A stretch of DNA of 64,000 nucleotides from Glutamicibacter sp. JL.03c (GTDB lineage: Bacteria > Actinomycetota > Actinomycetes > Actinomycetales > Micrococcaceae), in the NCBI RefSeq assembly GCF_025854375.1, contig NZ_CP107575.1, positions 3,286,001 through 3,350,000 of the forward strand. The letters run 5' to 3'. Both the position numbers and the translations under genes were made by a program. The notes below the pieces were generated by a model. It was not told the DNA's origin, did no database searches, and saw only the letters and a list, made by a program, of their open reading frames with translations. Positions 55,318-64,000 of this stretch are shown here, in pieces. How positions within the stretch are numbered: position 1 is the stretch's first letter; each line of letters opens with the position of its first letter.

Positions 55318-56069
55318 TTACCCTCAACGCCGTCAGCAAGAACTACAGCTCCACCGTGGCCATCGGCCCGGTCACCCTTGAAATCCCCAGCGGCGGGCTC
55401 ACCGCCCTGGTCGGTCCCAATGGCGCCGGCAAGTCCACGATGCTCACCATGGTCGGACGCCTGCTGGGCATCGACGAGGGAAGCATCGAAGTCGCCGGCT
55501 ACGACGTCACCAAAACCAATTCCAAGGACCTGGCGAAGATCGTGTCGATCCTGCGCCAGGAAAACCACTTCGTCACCAGGCTGACGGTGCGCCAGCTGGT
55601 GGGTTTCGGCCGCTACCCGCACTCCAAGGGCCGGCTGAACCAGGCCGATGAGCAGATCATCTCGCGGTCCATCGACTTCCTGGACCTCGGCGAGCTGGAA
55701 GGCCGCTACCTCGATGAGCTCTCCGGCGGCCAGCGGCAGCGCGCCTACGTGGCCATGGTGCTGGCCCAGGATACCGATACGGTCCTGCTGGATGAGCCGC
55801 TGAACAACCTGGACATGAAGCATTCGGTCATCATGATGCAGCACCTGAAGCGCGCCGCTGCGGAACTGAATCGCACCATTGTCATCGTGCTGCATGACAT
55901 CAATTTCGCTGGGCACTATGCCGACTACATTTGCGCCATGAAGCACGGCAAGGTCGTGCAGTTCGGCACCCCCGGGCAGATCATGCAGGACGAGATCCTC
56001 ACCGAGGTGTTCGAGACCCCGGTGAGCGTCATCCCCGGCCCCAACGGACCGTTGGCGGTGTACTACTAG
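55314..56069 (+). CDS. Iron-siderophore ABC ATPase
   Basis: 251 residues. Walker A GPNGAGKST, signature LSGGQRQRAYVAMV, Walker B TVLLDEPLNNLD and H-loop VLHDINFA are all present. It powers the FecCD permeases. The stop (56069) overlaps the stop of the convergent SDR gene by four bases, so there is no room for a terminator between the two operons. Confidence 0.92.
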   Translation: MITLNAVSKNYSSTVAIGPVTLEIPSGGLTALVGPNGAGKSTMLTMVGRLLGIDEGSIEVAGYDVTKTNSKDLAKIVSILRQENHFVTRLTVRQLVGFGRYPHSKGRLNQADEQIISRSIDFLDLGELEGRYLDELSGGQRQRAYVAMVLAQDTDTVLLDEPLNNLDMKHSVIMMQHLKRAAAELNRTIVIVLHDINFAGHYADYICAMKHGKVVQFGTPGQIMQDEILTEVFETPVSVIPGPNGPLAVYY

Positions 56070-56746
56070 CCTTTCAGCGAGGCCCCGCCGCAGATGGTCA
56101 GGACCTGGCCGGTGATCGACTTGCCATGCGCCCCGCCGAGGAACAGCACCAGCGCGGCAACATCAGCCGGGTCCACCAGCGCGCCCAAGGGCGGGGTGAC
56201 CGGCGGGACTCCGGCACGACGCGGATCCACCATCATCGGGGTGTTGGTCGGCCCCGGCGCCACCACGTTGCAGGTGATGCCGCGAGGAGCCAGCTCCATG
56301 GCCCAGCTGCGCGAGAGCCCGGCGAGCGCCGACTTGGTGGCGGCATACTGGCTCTTTCCGGCCACACCGGTCATGGTGCGGCTGCCGATCAGGATGATCC
56401 GCGAGCCATCAGCCATCTTCGGCGCCAAGGCATTGACCAGCACCATCGGTGCCTGCACATGCACCGCATGCATCGCGGCCAGGTCGTCGGCCTTCAGCTC
56501 GCCCAGCGCACCGGTGGCCATGAACCCGGCGGCGTGCACGAATAGATCCGGGGCTTCGATCTGCTCCGCGGCTGCCTTCACCTGGGCCAGGTCGCCCAGG
56601 TCGATGCCGAGCCAGCTGAACCGGTTGTCCTCCAAGGACGGAGCACGGCGGCTGAGCCCCAGGACTTCAAATCCCGCATCCAGCAAGGCCTTGGCGATGG
56701 CTTCCCCGATGCCCGAGCTGACCCCGGTCACCAGCGCGCTAGGCAT
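56066..56746 (-). CDS. SDR-family oxidoreductase
   Basis: About 226 residues from ATG 56746 (AGGATGG site). The classical SDR motifs are TGVSSGIGEA (nucleotide loop), HAAG, and the catalytic set SRTM..YAATK. NAD(P)-dependent alcohol/ketone oxidoreductase. It is the last gene of the minus-strand operon with the sialidase-fold protein, aldolase and aldo-keto reductase, so a sugar-acid or deoxysugar substrate is likely. Confidence 0.88.
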   Translation of the reverse strand: MPSALVTGVSSGIGEAIAKALLDAGFEVLGLSRRAPSLEDNRFSWLGIDLGDLAQVKAAAEQIEAPDLFVHAAGFMATGALGELKADDLAAMHAVHVQAPMVLVNALAPKMADGSRIILIGSRTMTGVAGKSQYAATKSALAGLSRSWAMELAPRGITCNVVAPGPTNTPMMVDPRRAGVPPVTPPLGALVDPADVAALVLFLGGAHGKSITGQVLTICGGASLKG

Positions 56747-57974
56747 CGGCGCCGCCATCCTGGGCACCGACCCACGATGGGTCGATGCGCACATACTTGA
56801 TGGCTTGGCGGAAGTAGGTATAGGCCAAATGCAAGGCCCCATCCTGTCCTTCATGGATCGAAGGGTAGGAGAATTCCCGATTCAACCCTTCACGCGAATT
56901 GTTGGACAGGCAGTAGCCGTCGCCGACTTCCAGGTTGCGGCGCTCTGGCCAGCTGCGTCCCTGGTCCGAGGAGATCGCCACGGTCAACGGCGCACGCGGG
57001 GTGCCCCAGAAGGCCTTGCGCTCAGCGCCGTCCTGGGTGGGCACCGGTTCAAAGGCCACCGGTCCGTCCACCGAAGAATCCAGCCCCTCGTCATCGATCT
57101 CATCGTAGAGCGAGAGCCGGCGCTCGGTGTGCTCGTCGGCTTGCGAGTGGTTGTAGATCAGCGCCAGGCGTCCATCTCCCAGGGCAACGAACTGGATCGA
57201 GGAATTGTTGTTCGGCAGTTCGGTGGCCTCGGGAACACTCCAAGTCACCCCGCCATCTTCGGAACGCGATGCATAGATCCAGTCGGCCCAGCGGCTGCGG
57301 TACAAGGCCAGCAGGCTGCCATCGGCGAGCGCGGCGACATTCATGTGCACGCACCCGGTGGACCCCTCGATGATCTGCTCGCTCCAGGTCGCCCCGCCGT
57401 CTGTGGAGACCATCAGGGCGGAGTCATCAAAGTCCCCCACCCACTTCTGCCCGGGAACCGTGGCACAGCGGAAGATCGGAATCATCAGCCGCTCCCCCAC
57501 CTGCACCGGCGGCTGCCGGACGAAGACGCCGCCGTGCTCGGTGGCCGCGAAGAGGGTTTCGGGCTCGGACCAGTTCTGCCCGTCATCCGTTGAAATCCGG
57601 CGGCGCACCTCGGAGGTGTCCTGGTTGCCCGCATGCTGGGCGGTGTAGATCAGCCACAGTTCTTCGCCGTGGCGGTACAGGATGGGATTCTGCTCGGAGC
57701 GGGTCGAATCGGAGGACAGCTGCTGCGCTGTTGACCAGCTCCTGGCCCATTGCCCATCGGCCAGGCGCTGGAGGGTGGAAAAGTAGATGCTGATATCTGC
57801 CACCCCCTCCTGCGTTCCGCCGAACCAGACGCAGCCCAGGTCCCCGTTGCCCAGGGTCATCAGGTTGGCGGCGTGGGATTGCACGGTGGGCGCGGGCAGG
57901 TAGGCGTAGGCCAGCGAGCTGTCCTCGTGGACGTGCCCGTCCGGGGTGATGGTGGAAAATTCAGTCACCGACAT
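56739..57974 (-). CDS. Intracellular sialidase-fold (BNR/Asp-box) protein
   Basis: 411 residues without a signal peptide. Four Asp-box repeats (S-x-D-x-G-x-x-W) are visible: STDDGQNW, STDGGATW, SEDGGVTW, SSDQGRSW, in a six-bladed propeller. Sialidase catalysis needs Arg triad, Asp, Tyr and Glu; candidates exist (e.g. RQPPV, SRSEDGG, REFSYPSIHE) but I cannot assign them all. BNR_2 proteins in ABC-importer operons often hydrolyse imported oligosaccharides. Substrate could be a sialyl or other keto-sugar conjugate. Confidence 0.85.
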   Translation of the reverse strand: MSVTEFSTITPDGHVHEDSSLAYAYLPAPTVQSHAANLMTLGNGDLGCVWFGGTQEGVADISIYFSTLQRLADGQWARSWSTAQQLSSDSTRSEQNPILYRHGEELWLIYTAQHAGNQDTSEVRRRISTDDGQNWSEPETLFAATEHGGVFVRQPPVQVGERLMIPIFRCATVPGQKWVGDFDDSALMVSTDGGATWSEQIIEGSTGCVHMNVAALADGSLLALYRSRWADWIYASRSEDGGVTWSVPEATELPNNNSSIQFVALGDGRLALIYNHSQADEHTERRLSLYDEIDDEGLDSSVDGPVAFEPVPTQDGAERKAFWGTPRAPLTVAISSDQGRSWPERRNLEVGDGYCLSNNSREGLNREFSYPSIHEGQDGALHLAYTYFRQAIKYVRIDPSWVGAQDGGADA

Positions 57975-58002
57975 TCTCTGATTCCTTGCTCTTGAATGCT
58001 TG

Positions 58003-58773
58003 CTAGGAGCGAGCCTGCTGCAGGTGCGCAGCGGCCGTTGCTTCCAAATGGGTCAGGTCCGAGGCCACGGTGGCAAAGGTGTAGCCCTCGCCCAGCCGCT
58101 GGTTGGCCAGTTCACCGTTGGCGTTGTGGATGCCTGCGGCAATGCCGGCCTGCTGCGCGGCGGCACTGACGCGCTTGAGCGCTGCTTCGAATTCGTCCTT
58201 GATGGCCGGATCGCCGGGGAAGGCCGCTCCGATGGCCAAGGCGAGGTCGCTTGGTCCCACATAGAGCCCGTCCAGTCCTTCCACGGCCGCGATGTCCTCG
58301 ACGTTCTCCAGGCCGCCGGGGGTCTCGATCATGGCGAAGACCATGGTGGTGGCATCGGATTCTGCGGGCACCGGGCCCACGCGCAGCGCCGAACGCATGG
58401 GGCCGTAGGAGCGGATGCCGTGCGGTGGGTACTTGGCGGCCTTCACCGCTTCGGCCGCGTCTTGCGCGTTATTCACCAGGGGCACGATGACAGCCACCGC
58501 CCCGGCATCCAGCGCCTTGCCGATCGCGGTGGCGTTGTTGGCTTCTACACGGACCACGCCGGCGGCCTGGGCGGATGCGTCAATGGCCATCAGCCCGGTG
58601 AGCATCCCGTTGTATCCGAGCAGGCCATGCTGCGCGTCGAGGGCGACATAGTCATAGCCCAGGCGGGCGATGCGCTCGGTGGAGACCGGCGAGTCGAGCA
58701 CCACCCAGTAGCCGACGGCTGGTTCACGTTCACGGATCTTGCGGGCGAATTCGGTGGCAACTGCTGAAGTCAT
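58003..58773 (-). CDS. HpcH/HpaI family aldolase
   Basis: 256 residues. Metal-dependent class II aldolase of the HpaI/GarL/RhmA type: YVALDAQHGLLGY (His), VRVEANNATAIGKALDAGA (Arg), VIVPLVNN, FAMIETPGGLENVEDIAAV (Glu metal ligand) and LYVGPSDLALAIG (Asp). It splits 2-keto-3-deoxy sugar acids or similar to pyruvate plus an aldehyde. It follows the reductase gene by 21 bases. Confidence 0.9.
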   Translation of the reverse strand: MTSAVATEFARKIREREPAVGYWVVLDSPVSTERIARLGYDYVALDAQHGLLGYNGMLTGLMAIDASAQAAGVVRVEANNATAIGKALDAGAVAVIVPLVNNAQDAAEAVKAAKYPPHGIRSYGPMRSALRVGPVPAESDATTMVFAMIETPGGLENVEDIAAVEGLDGLYVGPSDLALAIGAAFPGDPAIKDEFEAALKRVSAAAQQAGIAAGIHNANGELANQRLGEGYTFATVASDLTHLEATAAAHLQQARS

Positions 58774-58794
58774 GGTGTGGGGATCTCTTTCTGG

Positions 58795-59751
58795 TTAGCG
58801 GTTGTAGGCGGGCATCGGGCCGTGCAGCGAGGCGGTGGCAGCGGCGGCCGCCTCGGCCAGTCCTTGCTCCAGCGGCCCCCTGTTGATGGCGGCAATGTTG
58901 GATTCGAGCTGGCTGGCCTTGGACCCGCCAAGCAGCAGCGCGTCGACTCCCTGATGGTAGGCCAGCCAGCGCAAGGACAGCTCGATCAGCGTGATGCCAG
59001 CCTCGTTGGCCAAGGTGCTCAGCGCTTCGATGCCCTTGAACAGCTCTTCGTCCCAGTAGCGTTCGGTGTACATGCTAGCCAGCCGGGAGCTGCCGAAGCG
59101 ACCTTCTGCCGGTTGCTGTCCGAAGCTGTGGCGCCCGGTGAGCAGGCCGCCGCCCAAGGGGTTGTACACCATGGTCTGCACGCCATTGGCTTGGGCAAAG
59201 GGCAGGTATTCGGTTTCGATGCGCCGTGCCACCAGGTTGTACAGCTGCTGGGCTACCACGGGCTTCGGCGCGCCGACGGCCTCGGCGATGTGGCTGGCCT
59301 GGGCCACCTGCCAGGCGGCGAAGTTGGAGACGCCCAGGGACAGGATCTTGCCTTCCTGGTGCAGCTTGGCTACTTCGCCCAGCGTGTCCTCCAATGAGGT
59401 GGAGTAGTCCGGCTGGTGCAGGTAGAACAGGTCCAAGCGGTCCGTCTTCAACCGGCGCAGCGACGCCTCAACGCTTCGGCGCACGGCTGCCGGCGAGAGC
59501 AGCGCGTCATCCCCGGCATCAGCGTGCGGCATGCCCGCCTTGGAAGCCAGGAACACCGAATCACGCTTGCCTTCCAATAAGGTGGCCAGCAGTTCTTCGG
59601 TGGCACCGGCCACATAGGCATTGGCCGTGTCGATATGGGTGATTCCCGCATCGAGTGCCGCATTCAGCATGGCCTCGCTGGCTTGGGCATCCGCGGTATC
59701 CCCGAAGGTCATGGTGCCCAGGACTAATTCGGCTGGCTTCTTCTGGTTCAT
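58795..59751 (-). CDS. Aldo-keto reductase
   Basis: 318 residues. AKR patterns are clear: GMTFG-like GTMTFGDTADAQ, HIDTANAYVAGATEELL (Asp, Tyr), KAGMPHAD (Lys), RLDLFYLHQPD (His), LGVSNFAAWQVAQ and the NADP tail LLLGGSKASQLESN. NADPH-dependent reduction of an aldehyde or ketosugar. It sits between the importer genes and the aldolase gene, so it likely acts on the imported sugar. Confidence 0.9.
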   Translation of the reverse strand: MNQKKPAELVLGTMTFGDTADAQASEAMLNAALDAGITHIDTANAYVAGATEELLATLLEGKRDSVFLASKAGMPHADAGDDALLSPAAVRRSVEASLRRLKTDRLDLFYLHQPDYSTSLEDTLGEVAKLHQEGKILSLGVSNFAAWQVAQASHIAEAVGAPKPVVAQQLYNLVARRIETEYLPFAQANGVQTMVYNPLGGGLLTGRHSFGQQPAEGRFGSSRLASMYTERYWDEELFKGIEALSTLANEAGITLIELSLRWLAYHQGVDALLLGGSKASQLESNIAAINRGPLEQGLAEAAAAATASLHGPMPAYNR

Positions 59752-59783
59752 TCTCTTCTATTCCTTGCTCGTCGTGTGCGTTG

Positions 59784-60608
59784 CTAGCTGGTGAGCCCAG
59801 CCAGAACATGGCGCGGTTTCACGCCGTCCATCACGCTGGGGTCCAGGGCTGCTCGGCGCAGTGTGCGCGTGTATTCTTCCACCGGCGTGGTCAGCACCTG
59901 TTCGGTGGTGCCGAATTCGACCAGTTTCCCGCGTTGCATCACCATCACCTGCCGACTGATTTCCTGCACCACACCGAGGTTGTGGGTGATGAAGACGTAG
60001 GAGATGCCGGTATCGGCCTGGATTTCGGCGAGCAGCTTGAGCACCTGGGCCTGCACCGAGACGTCCAAGGCGCTGGTGGCTTCGTCACAGACCAGCAGTT
60101 CGGGTTTCGAGGCCAGCGCCCGGGCGATGCCGATGCGTTGGCGCTGGCCCCCGGAGAATTCATTGGCGCGCTTGTGCAGCGCGCTCTCGGGCAACCCGAC
60201 CCGGTCCAGCAGCCGCTTGGCTTCCCGGGTGCGTTCGCGCGGTGTTCCCTCCTTGTGGATCCGCAGTGGCTCGGTGATGATCTGCTCGGCGCTATGGCTG
60301 GGATCCAGGGAACCGTAGGGGTCCTGGAAGACCATCTGGAACTTGCGCCGCAGGGGACGGAGCTGCTTTTCATTCAGCGACACCAAATCGGTGCCGTCAA
60401 GCAGGATCTGCCCCCGGGCGGGCTTGATCAGCCGCATGATGGACTTGGCGATGGTCGACTTGCCGCAGCCTGATTCGCCCACGACGGCCAGGGTCTGGCC
60501 ACGCTGCACGTCGAAGGACACATCATCGACGGCGCGGAACAGGCCATCACGGGTGGGGTATTCAACGGTCAGGTTCCTGACCGAGAGGAACGGTGCTTGC
60601 TGGTTCAT
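59784..60608 (-). CDS. Oligopeptide/dipeptide-type ABC ATPase (OppF/DppF-like)
   Basis: 274 residues from ATG 60608. Walker A GESGCGKSTIAK, signature EFSGGQRQRIGIARAL, Walker B LLVCDEATSALD, H-loop ITHNLG; the C-terminal extension of the Opp/Dpp ATPases (RTLRRAALDPSV) is present. Pairs with the preceding ATPase gene to drive the importer. It overlaps that gene by 4 bases. Confidence 0.92.
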   Translation of the reverse strand: MNQQAPFLSVRNLTVEYPTRDGLFRAVDDVSFDVQRGQTLAVVGESGCGKSTIAKSIMRLIKPARGQILLDGTDLVSLNEKQLRPLRRKFQMVFQDPYGSLDPSHSAEQIITEPLRIHKEGTPRERTREAKRLLDRVGLPESALHKRANEFSGGQRQRIGIARALASKPELLVCDEATSALDVSVQAQVLKLLAEIQADTGISYVFITHNLGVVQEISRQVMVMQRGKLVEFGTTEQVLTTPVEEYTRTLRRAALDPSVMDGVKPRHVLAGLTS

Positions 60609-61444
60609 GATGCTCCCTTGGATGCCAACGATGTTTCGTCCCACTCCCCGAGCCGCGGCACGGCCGCAAGCAGTGTGCGGGTGTATTCTTCGGCCGGCGC
60701 GTCAACGATTTGCGCTGCCGCGCCGGACTCGACGAACTGGCCGGACTTCATCACATGAATAGTGTCGGAAACCAGCCGTGCGACGCCAATGTCGTGCGTA
60801 ATCATCAGTACCGAAATCCCTCGGCGCTGCTGCAGTTCCAGCAGCAGATCCAGGATTCCCGCCTGGACTGTGACGTCCAAGGCGCTGGTGGGTTCGTCCG
60901 CGACCAGCAGTTCCGGCTCGCTGGCCAGCGCGATGGCAATGAGCACCCGCTGCAGCATGCCACCGGAGAGCTGGTGCGGGAACTTCTTCAGCTGCTCTTC
61001 CACCCGGGGGATGCGCACCTGCTCCAGTAGCTGAACGGCCTTGCTGTGCATCTGCTGCTTGCCGGTGATGCGCCCGGCCACCTTGATCGCTTCGCGCAGC
61101 TGCGAGCCGATGGTTGCCACCGGGTTCAGTGCGGTCATCGGATCCTGCGGGATCAGCGCCAGGCCGCGGCCGCGGAACTTGGTGATGGCTTTCGGGTTGG
61201 ACAGGATGTCCTCGCCCTTGATGGCTACCTGTCCGGAGAGCGCCGCCAAGCCTGGGGGCAACAGCTGCAGCAGGCCCATGGCGGTGGTGGATTTGCCGGA
61301 ACCGGATTCACCGATGATGGTCACGGTTTCTCCGTGGCCAATGCGGAAGCTGACGTTGTTGACCGCCTTGAACACGCCGTTGTCGGTCATGAGTTCAACG
61401 CTGAAGTTCTTCACTTCCAGCACTGCGGTGTTCTGTTCGCTCAT
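60605..61444 (-). CDS. Oligopeptide/dipeptide-type ABC ATPase (OppD/DppD-like)
   Basis: 279 residues from ATG 61444 (TGATG overlap with the permease stop; GGAAGG site). Walker A GESGSGKSTTA, signature QLSGGMLQRVLIAIAL, Walker B LLVADEPTSALDV, H-loop MITHD. Forms the second ATPase of the heterodimer; substrate specificity rests on the binding protein. Confidence 0.92.
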   Translation of the reverse strand: MSEQNTAVLEVKNFSVELMTDNGVFKAVNNVSFRIGHGETVTIIGESGSGKSTTAMGLLQLLPPGLAALSGQVAIKGEDILSNPKAITKFRGRGLALIPQDPMTALNPVATIGSQLREAIKVAGRITGKQQMHSKAVQLLEQVRIPRVEEQLKKFPHQLSGGMLQRVLIAIALASEPELLVADEPTSALDVTVQAGILDLLLELQQRRGISVLMITHDIGVARLVSDTIHVMKSGQFVESGAAAQIVDAPAEEYTRTLLAAVPRLGEWDETSLASKGAS

Positions 61445-62370
61445 CACTTGCCTTCCTTCCTTGGGGTGCGCCGCAGGTTGCCGTCGCGCAGGGCGTCACC
61501 GAGCAGGTTGACCCCGACCACGAGAACCACAATGAATAGGCCCGGCAGGGTCACCATCCACCATGAGGTGGTGATGTAGTCCTGGCCATCGGAGATCAGC
61601 CTGCCCCAGGTGGAGAAGGGACGCTGCGGTCCGGCGCCAAGGAAGGACAGGGCGCTTTCCAGCAGCACTGCCTGCGCCAGCAGGAGCAGGATGACCAGGC
61701 TGGCTTGCTTGAAGACGTTGGGGATCACGTGCTGGGCCAGGATGTGCAGCTTGGGCAGGCCCAGGGTCCTGGCCGCATCCACGTAGGGCTTTTCGCGTTC
61801 CACCAGCACCAGCGAACGGGTCAGGCGCGCCACTTCGGGCCACTGGGCAATGGCGATCACGCCGGTGATCACGGGAATCGAGGGGCCGAAGAGGGCCACG
61901 ACCAGCAGCAGCATCATCAGCAGCGGCAACGACAGCTGGGCTTCAAGCAGGCGGGAGATGATCACATCGGCCCATTTGCCGTAGAAGCCGGCAATGGATC
62001 CGAGGATCACGCCCACCGCACCGGAGACGACCACGGCGAGCACGCCGATCATCAGCGAGGTCTGTCCTCCGAACAGCACGCGGGAAAGCAGGTCGCGTCC
62101 CAATTGGTCGGTGCCGAACAGGTGCCCGTCAACCAGCGGAGCCAGGCGCCGCGCGCCCAGGTCCTGCATATTCGGGTCCGCGATGGGCAGCAGGTTGGCC
62201 AGGGCGATGGGCACGACCACCAGCAGTGTCAGGATGGTGCCCAACCAGAGCTTGATGCGCGTTGAGCGGGCTCGCCGGGCCGCCGATGACTTCCTGGCCA
62301 GCTCCTTGGTGACCGCCGAACGGCGGACCGGCTCCGGGGCTTGGGTGGGGTTCTGGATGGTGGTGCTCAT
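61444..62370 (-). CDS. ABC permease (DppC-like)
   Basis: 308 residues with about six membrane helices. The hydrophilic N-terminus and HLFGTDQLGRDLLSRVLFGG are the DppC signature; the EAA-loop region is ARTLGLPKLHILAQHVIPNV. Start overlaps the DppB stop. Confidence 0.92.
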   Translation of the reverse strand: MSTTIQNPTQAPEPVRRSAVTKELARKSSAARRARSTRIKLWLGTILTLLVVVPIALANLLPIADPNMQDLGARRLAPLVDGHLFGTDQLGRDLLSRVLFGGQTSLMIGVLAVVVSGAVGVILGSIAGFYGKWADVIISRLLEAQLSLPLLMMLLLVVALFGPSIPVITGVIAIAQWPEVARLTRSLVLVEREKPYVDAARTLGLPKLHILAQHVIPNVFKQASLVILLLLAQAVLLESALSFLGAGPQRPFSTWGRLISDGQDYITTSWWMVTLPGLFIVVLVVGVNLLGDALRDGNLRRTPRKEGK

Positions 62371-63302
62371 GCCGAAGCTGCCTTTCCGAGGCGGACCCGT
62401 GGGTCCAGCAGTGGGTAGGCCAGGTCGATCAGCAGCTGGACGGCAACGGCCAGCAGGGCGGTGATCAGCACGGTGGCCTGGATCAGGGGGTAATCGCGCG
62501 TTTCCAGCGCGCGGACAATCAGCGAACCGACGCCGGGCCAGCCGAAGACCACTTCGACAACCACCACGCCGTTGAGCATCGCCGCGAACCGGGTGCCCAG
62601 TGCGGTGAAGACCGGGATCCCCGCGTTGCCCAGTGCGTAGCGCCAGGTCAGCGTGCGTTCACTGACACCGCGGGAGCGGGCGATGGTGAGATACGGGGCG
62701 TTGAAGTTGGTGACCATCTCGCGTTTGACCATGCGTGAGACCAAGGCGATCTGCAAGATGGCGACAGTGATGGTCGGCAGGACCAGGCCACCCCAGGTGG
62801 TGAAGCCGGAGGCCGGGAACAGCGGGATGATCACGGAGAATCCGGTCAGCAGCATGATGCCGGTCCAGAAGTCGGGCATGGACTGCCCGGCGATGGTCAA
62901 CACGTTCACGCCCAGTTCAGCATCGGTATCCGCACGACGGGCCATCCACATGCCCAGCGGGATCGCGACCAGCGCTGCCAGCAGGATGGAGCTGGTGGCC
63001 AGGGTCAGGGTGTAGGGCAGGCGGTCCATGACCACCTGCACCGCCGGGGCCTGGAAGGAATAGGACTGGCCGAGGTGGCCGGTGAACAGCTGGCCGAGGA
63101 AAATCACGTACTGCTGCAATAGCGGCTTGTCCAAGCCGAACTGCTCACGCACAGCAGCCAGTTGCTCATTGGTGGCCAGCGGGCCGGCGAAGGAGGCCGC
63201 CGGGTCGCCCGGCGCCATGCGGATGAGCAGGAAGACGACGGAGACGGTGAGGAATACCGTCAGCAGTCCCTGACCGATACGCTTGGGTAGATAGGTCAAC
63301 AC
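62367..63302 (-). CDS. ABC permease (DppB-like)
   Basis: 311 residues, six membrane helices. The start YLPKRIGQGLLTVFLTVSVVFLL, then RMAPGDPA, is the DppB hallmark, and ARSRGVSERTLTWRYALGNA is the EAA loop. It follows the binding-protein stop by three bases. Confidence 0.92.
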   Translation of the reverse strand: MLTYLPKRIGQGLLTVFLTVSVVFLLIRMAPGDPAASFAGPLATNEQLAAVREQFGLDKPLLQQYVIFLGQLFTGHLGQSYSFQAPAVQVVMDRLPYTLTLATSSILLAALVAIPLGMWMARRADTDAELGVNVLTIAGQSMPDFWTGIMLLTGFSVIIPLFPASGFTTWGGLVLPTITVAILQIALVSRMVKREMVTNFNAPYLTIARSRGVSERTLTWRYALGNAGIPVFTALGTRFAAMLNGVVVVEVVFGWPGVGSLIVRALETRDYPLIQATVLITALLAVAVQLLIDLAYPLLDPRVRLGKAASA

Positions 63303-63305
63303 AGC

Positions 63306-64000
63306 TCAGCTCTCCAATCCAACACGAGCCAGCGGATAGGCGTTGGCGGCGGATAGTTCCAGGTTTTGCACGCGGTTGCGGCGGGCAAGAATTGATTTGG
63401 GGGTGAAGGCCCAGGCGCAGGGCCAGGTGTCCCAGACGGCTTTCTGAGCTTCTTCCAGGTAGGCGGTGCGCTTGGCTTCGTCGACTTCGGAGGCGGCGCG
63501 CACGATCTTGCGTTCGACGCTGGGAATGACGTAGCCCTGGTAGGTGTCGCGGGTCTTTTCCTTTTCCGCGGTCCCGGCGTACATGCCCTGCAGCATCGTG
63601 ATGGCCAGGCCGGTGGGGCTGGAGAAGCCGTTGCCGAGCAGGTCCCAATCCCCCTCCTTGCCCTGGCGCCACTGCAGGATGTTGCCACCGGGCTCGAATT
63701 GCTGCAGCTCGGTGGTCACGCCGATGTCGCCCAGCATCTGCACCAGGGCTTCCATGATGGCGGTATCCGAAGGGAATTCGCCGGTCTCCCAAATGATCTT
63801 GAGCTTCAGGTTCTCCACCCCCAGGTCCGAGAGCATCGACTTGGCCTTGCCCGGATCGTAGATGTAGTCGCCGGTCTTGGCGAACCCGGACAGGCTGGTC
63901 GCGGTGACCCCCTGGGCTTGCTCCACGGTGTCGATCAGCACATCGTGCACCAGGGACTTGCCGTCCACGGCGAAGGAGAGGGCCTGGCGCACCTTGGCAT
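63306..64000 (-). CDS. ABC substrate-binding protein, SBP_bac_5 family (partial)
   Basis: Only the C-terminal ~231 residues are in the window; the coding sequence continues past base 64000. The reading AKVRQALSFAVDGKSLVHDVL is the conserved middle of family-5 (Dpp/Opp/NikA) binding proteins, followed by LQWRQGKEGDWDLLGNGF. First gene of the importer-catabolism operon; the lipobox and promoter lie outside. Confidence 0.9.
   Translation of the reverse strand, partial: AKVRQALSFAVDGKSLVHDVLIDTVEQAQGVTATSLSGFAKTGDYIYDPGKAKSMLSDLGVENLKLKIIWETGEFPSDTAIMEALVQMLGDIGVTTELQQFEPGGNILQWRQGKEGDWDLLGNGFSSPTGLAITMLQGMYAGTAEKEKTRDTYQGYVIPSVERKIVRAASEVDEAKRTAYLEEAQKAVWDTWPCAWAFTPKSILARRNRVQNLELSAANAYPLARVGLES

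Overview
The window reads as the chromosome of a high-GC actinobacterium of the Micrococcaceae (Arthrobacter/Glutamicibacter type). This rests on the GC-rich coding bias, an MhuD-like haem oxygenase, a DtxR/IdeR-like iron box, a CsoR-family sulfur sensor with its usual operators, and the allantoin/glyoxylate gene set. The genus is inferred from gene content, not from a marker gene. No rRNA, tRNA or CRISPR array was seen.

Layout. (1) 0.1-3.2 kb: a terminator, an atypical LuxR-type response regulator and a decayed IS481 transposase. (2) 3.2-9.3 kb: a persulfide/sulfur-stress regulon on the minus strand (DUF302, frameshifted MFS transporter, TauE exporter, two rhodaneses, CstB-like MBL-rhodanese), a Cys-rich mini-protein and the divergent CstR-like repressor, with four copies of an ATACCCC-type operator. 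(3) 9.3-23.3 kb: an accessory island with remnants of IS3, IS110 and further IS3 elements. Between them lie a small exported peptide divergent from a TPR protein and a GGDEF-EAL protein, a secreted protein with a membrane partner, and a P-loop ATPase fused to a TOPRIM/DUF4435-like domain (PARIS-like defence candidate). (4) 23.5-29.1 kb: a translationally coupled exopolysaccharide operon (BcsB-like protein, polytopic glycosyltransferase, GT2 synthase with an N-terminal MshEN c-di-GMP domain). (5) 29.5-35.2 kb: one-carbon/serine genes, glyA - aminotransferase - hydroxypyruvate reductase on plus and folD - fchA on minus. (6) 35.5-40.5 kb: MarR plus MFS exporter, MhuD-like haem oxygenase, ASCH protein, APC permease. 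(7) 40.8-49 kb: glyoxylate and allantoin catabolism (gcl, glxR, hyi, NCS1 permease, racemase-like enzyme, puuE). (8) 49.4-56 kb: YoaK-like membrane protein, NmrA-like protein, GNAT, and an iron-siderophore ABC importer. (9) 56-64 kb: a minus-strand operon for an oligopeptide/opine-type ABC importer with aldo-keto reductase, HpaI aldolase, intracellular sialidase-fold protein and SDR; its first gene runs off the window end.

How they work together. The sulfur regulon looks complete enough to sense and oxidise persulfides and export sulfite. The glyoxylate made from allantoin can reach glycerate by the Gcl-GlxR-Hyi genes, while the glyA-aminotransferase-reductase cluster offers a second route through serine. 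The FolD in this region has lost the cyclohydrolase lysine and sits beside an FchA-type cyclohydrolase, so the two activities appear split between two proteins. The most unusual locus is 11.2-14.2 kb. There a 54-residue exported peptide carries two copies of AGGLWPY encoded by different synonymous codons, next to a TPR protein and a c-di-GMP enzyme. I read this as a candidate peptide-signalling system controlling c-di-GMP; a c-di-GMP-binding polysaccharide synthase lies about 9.5 kb away.
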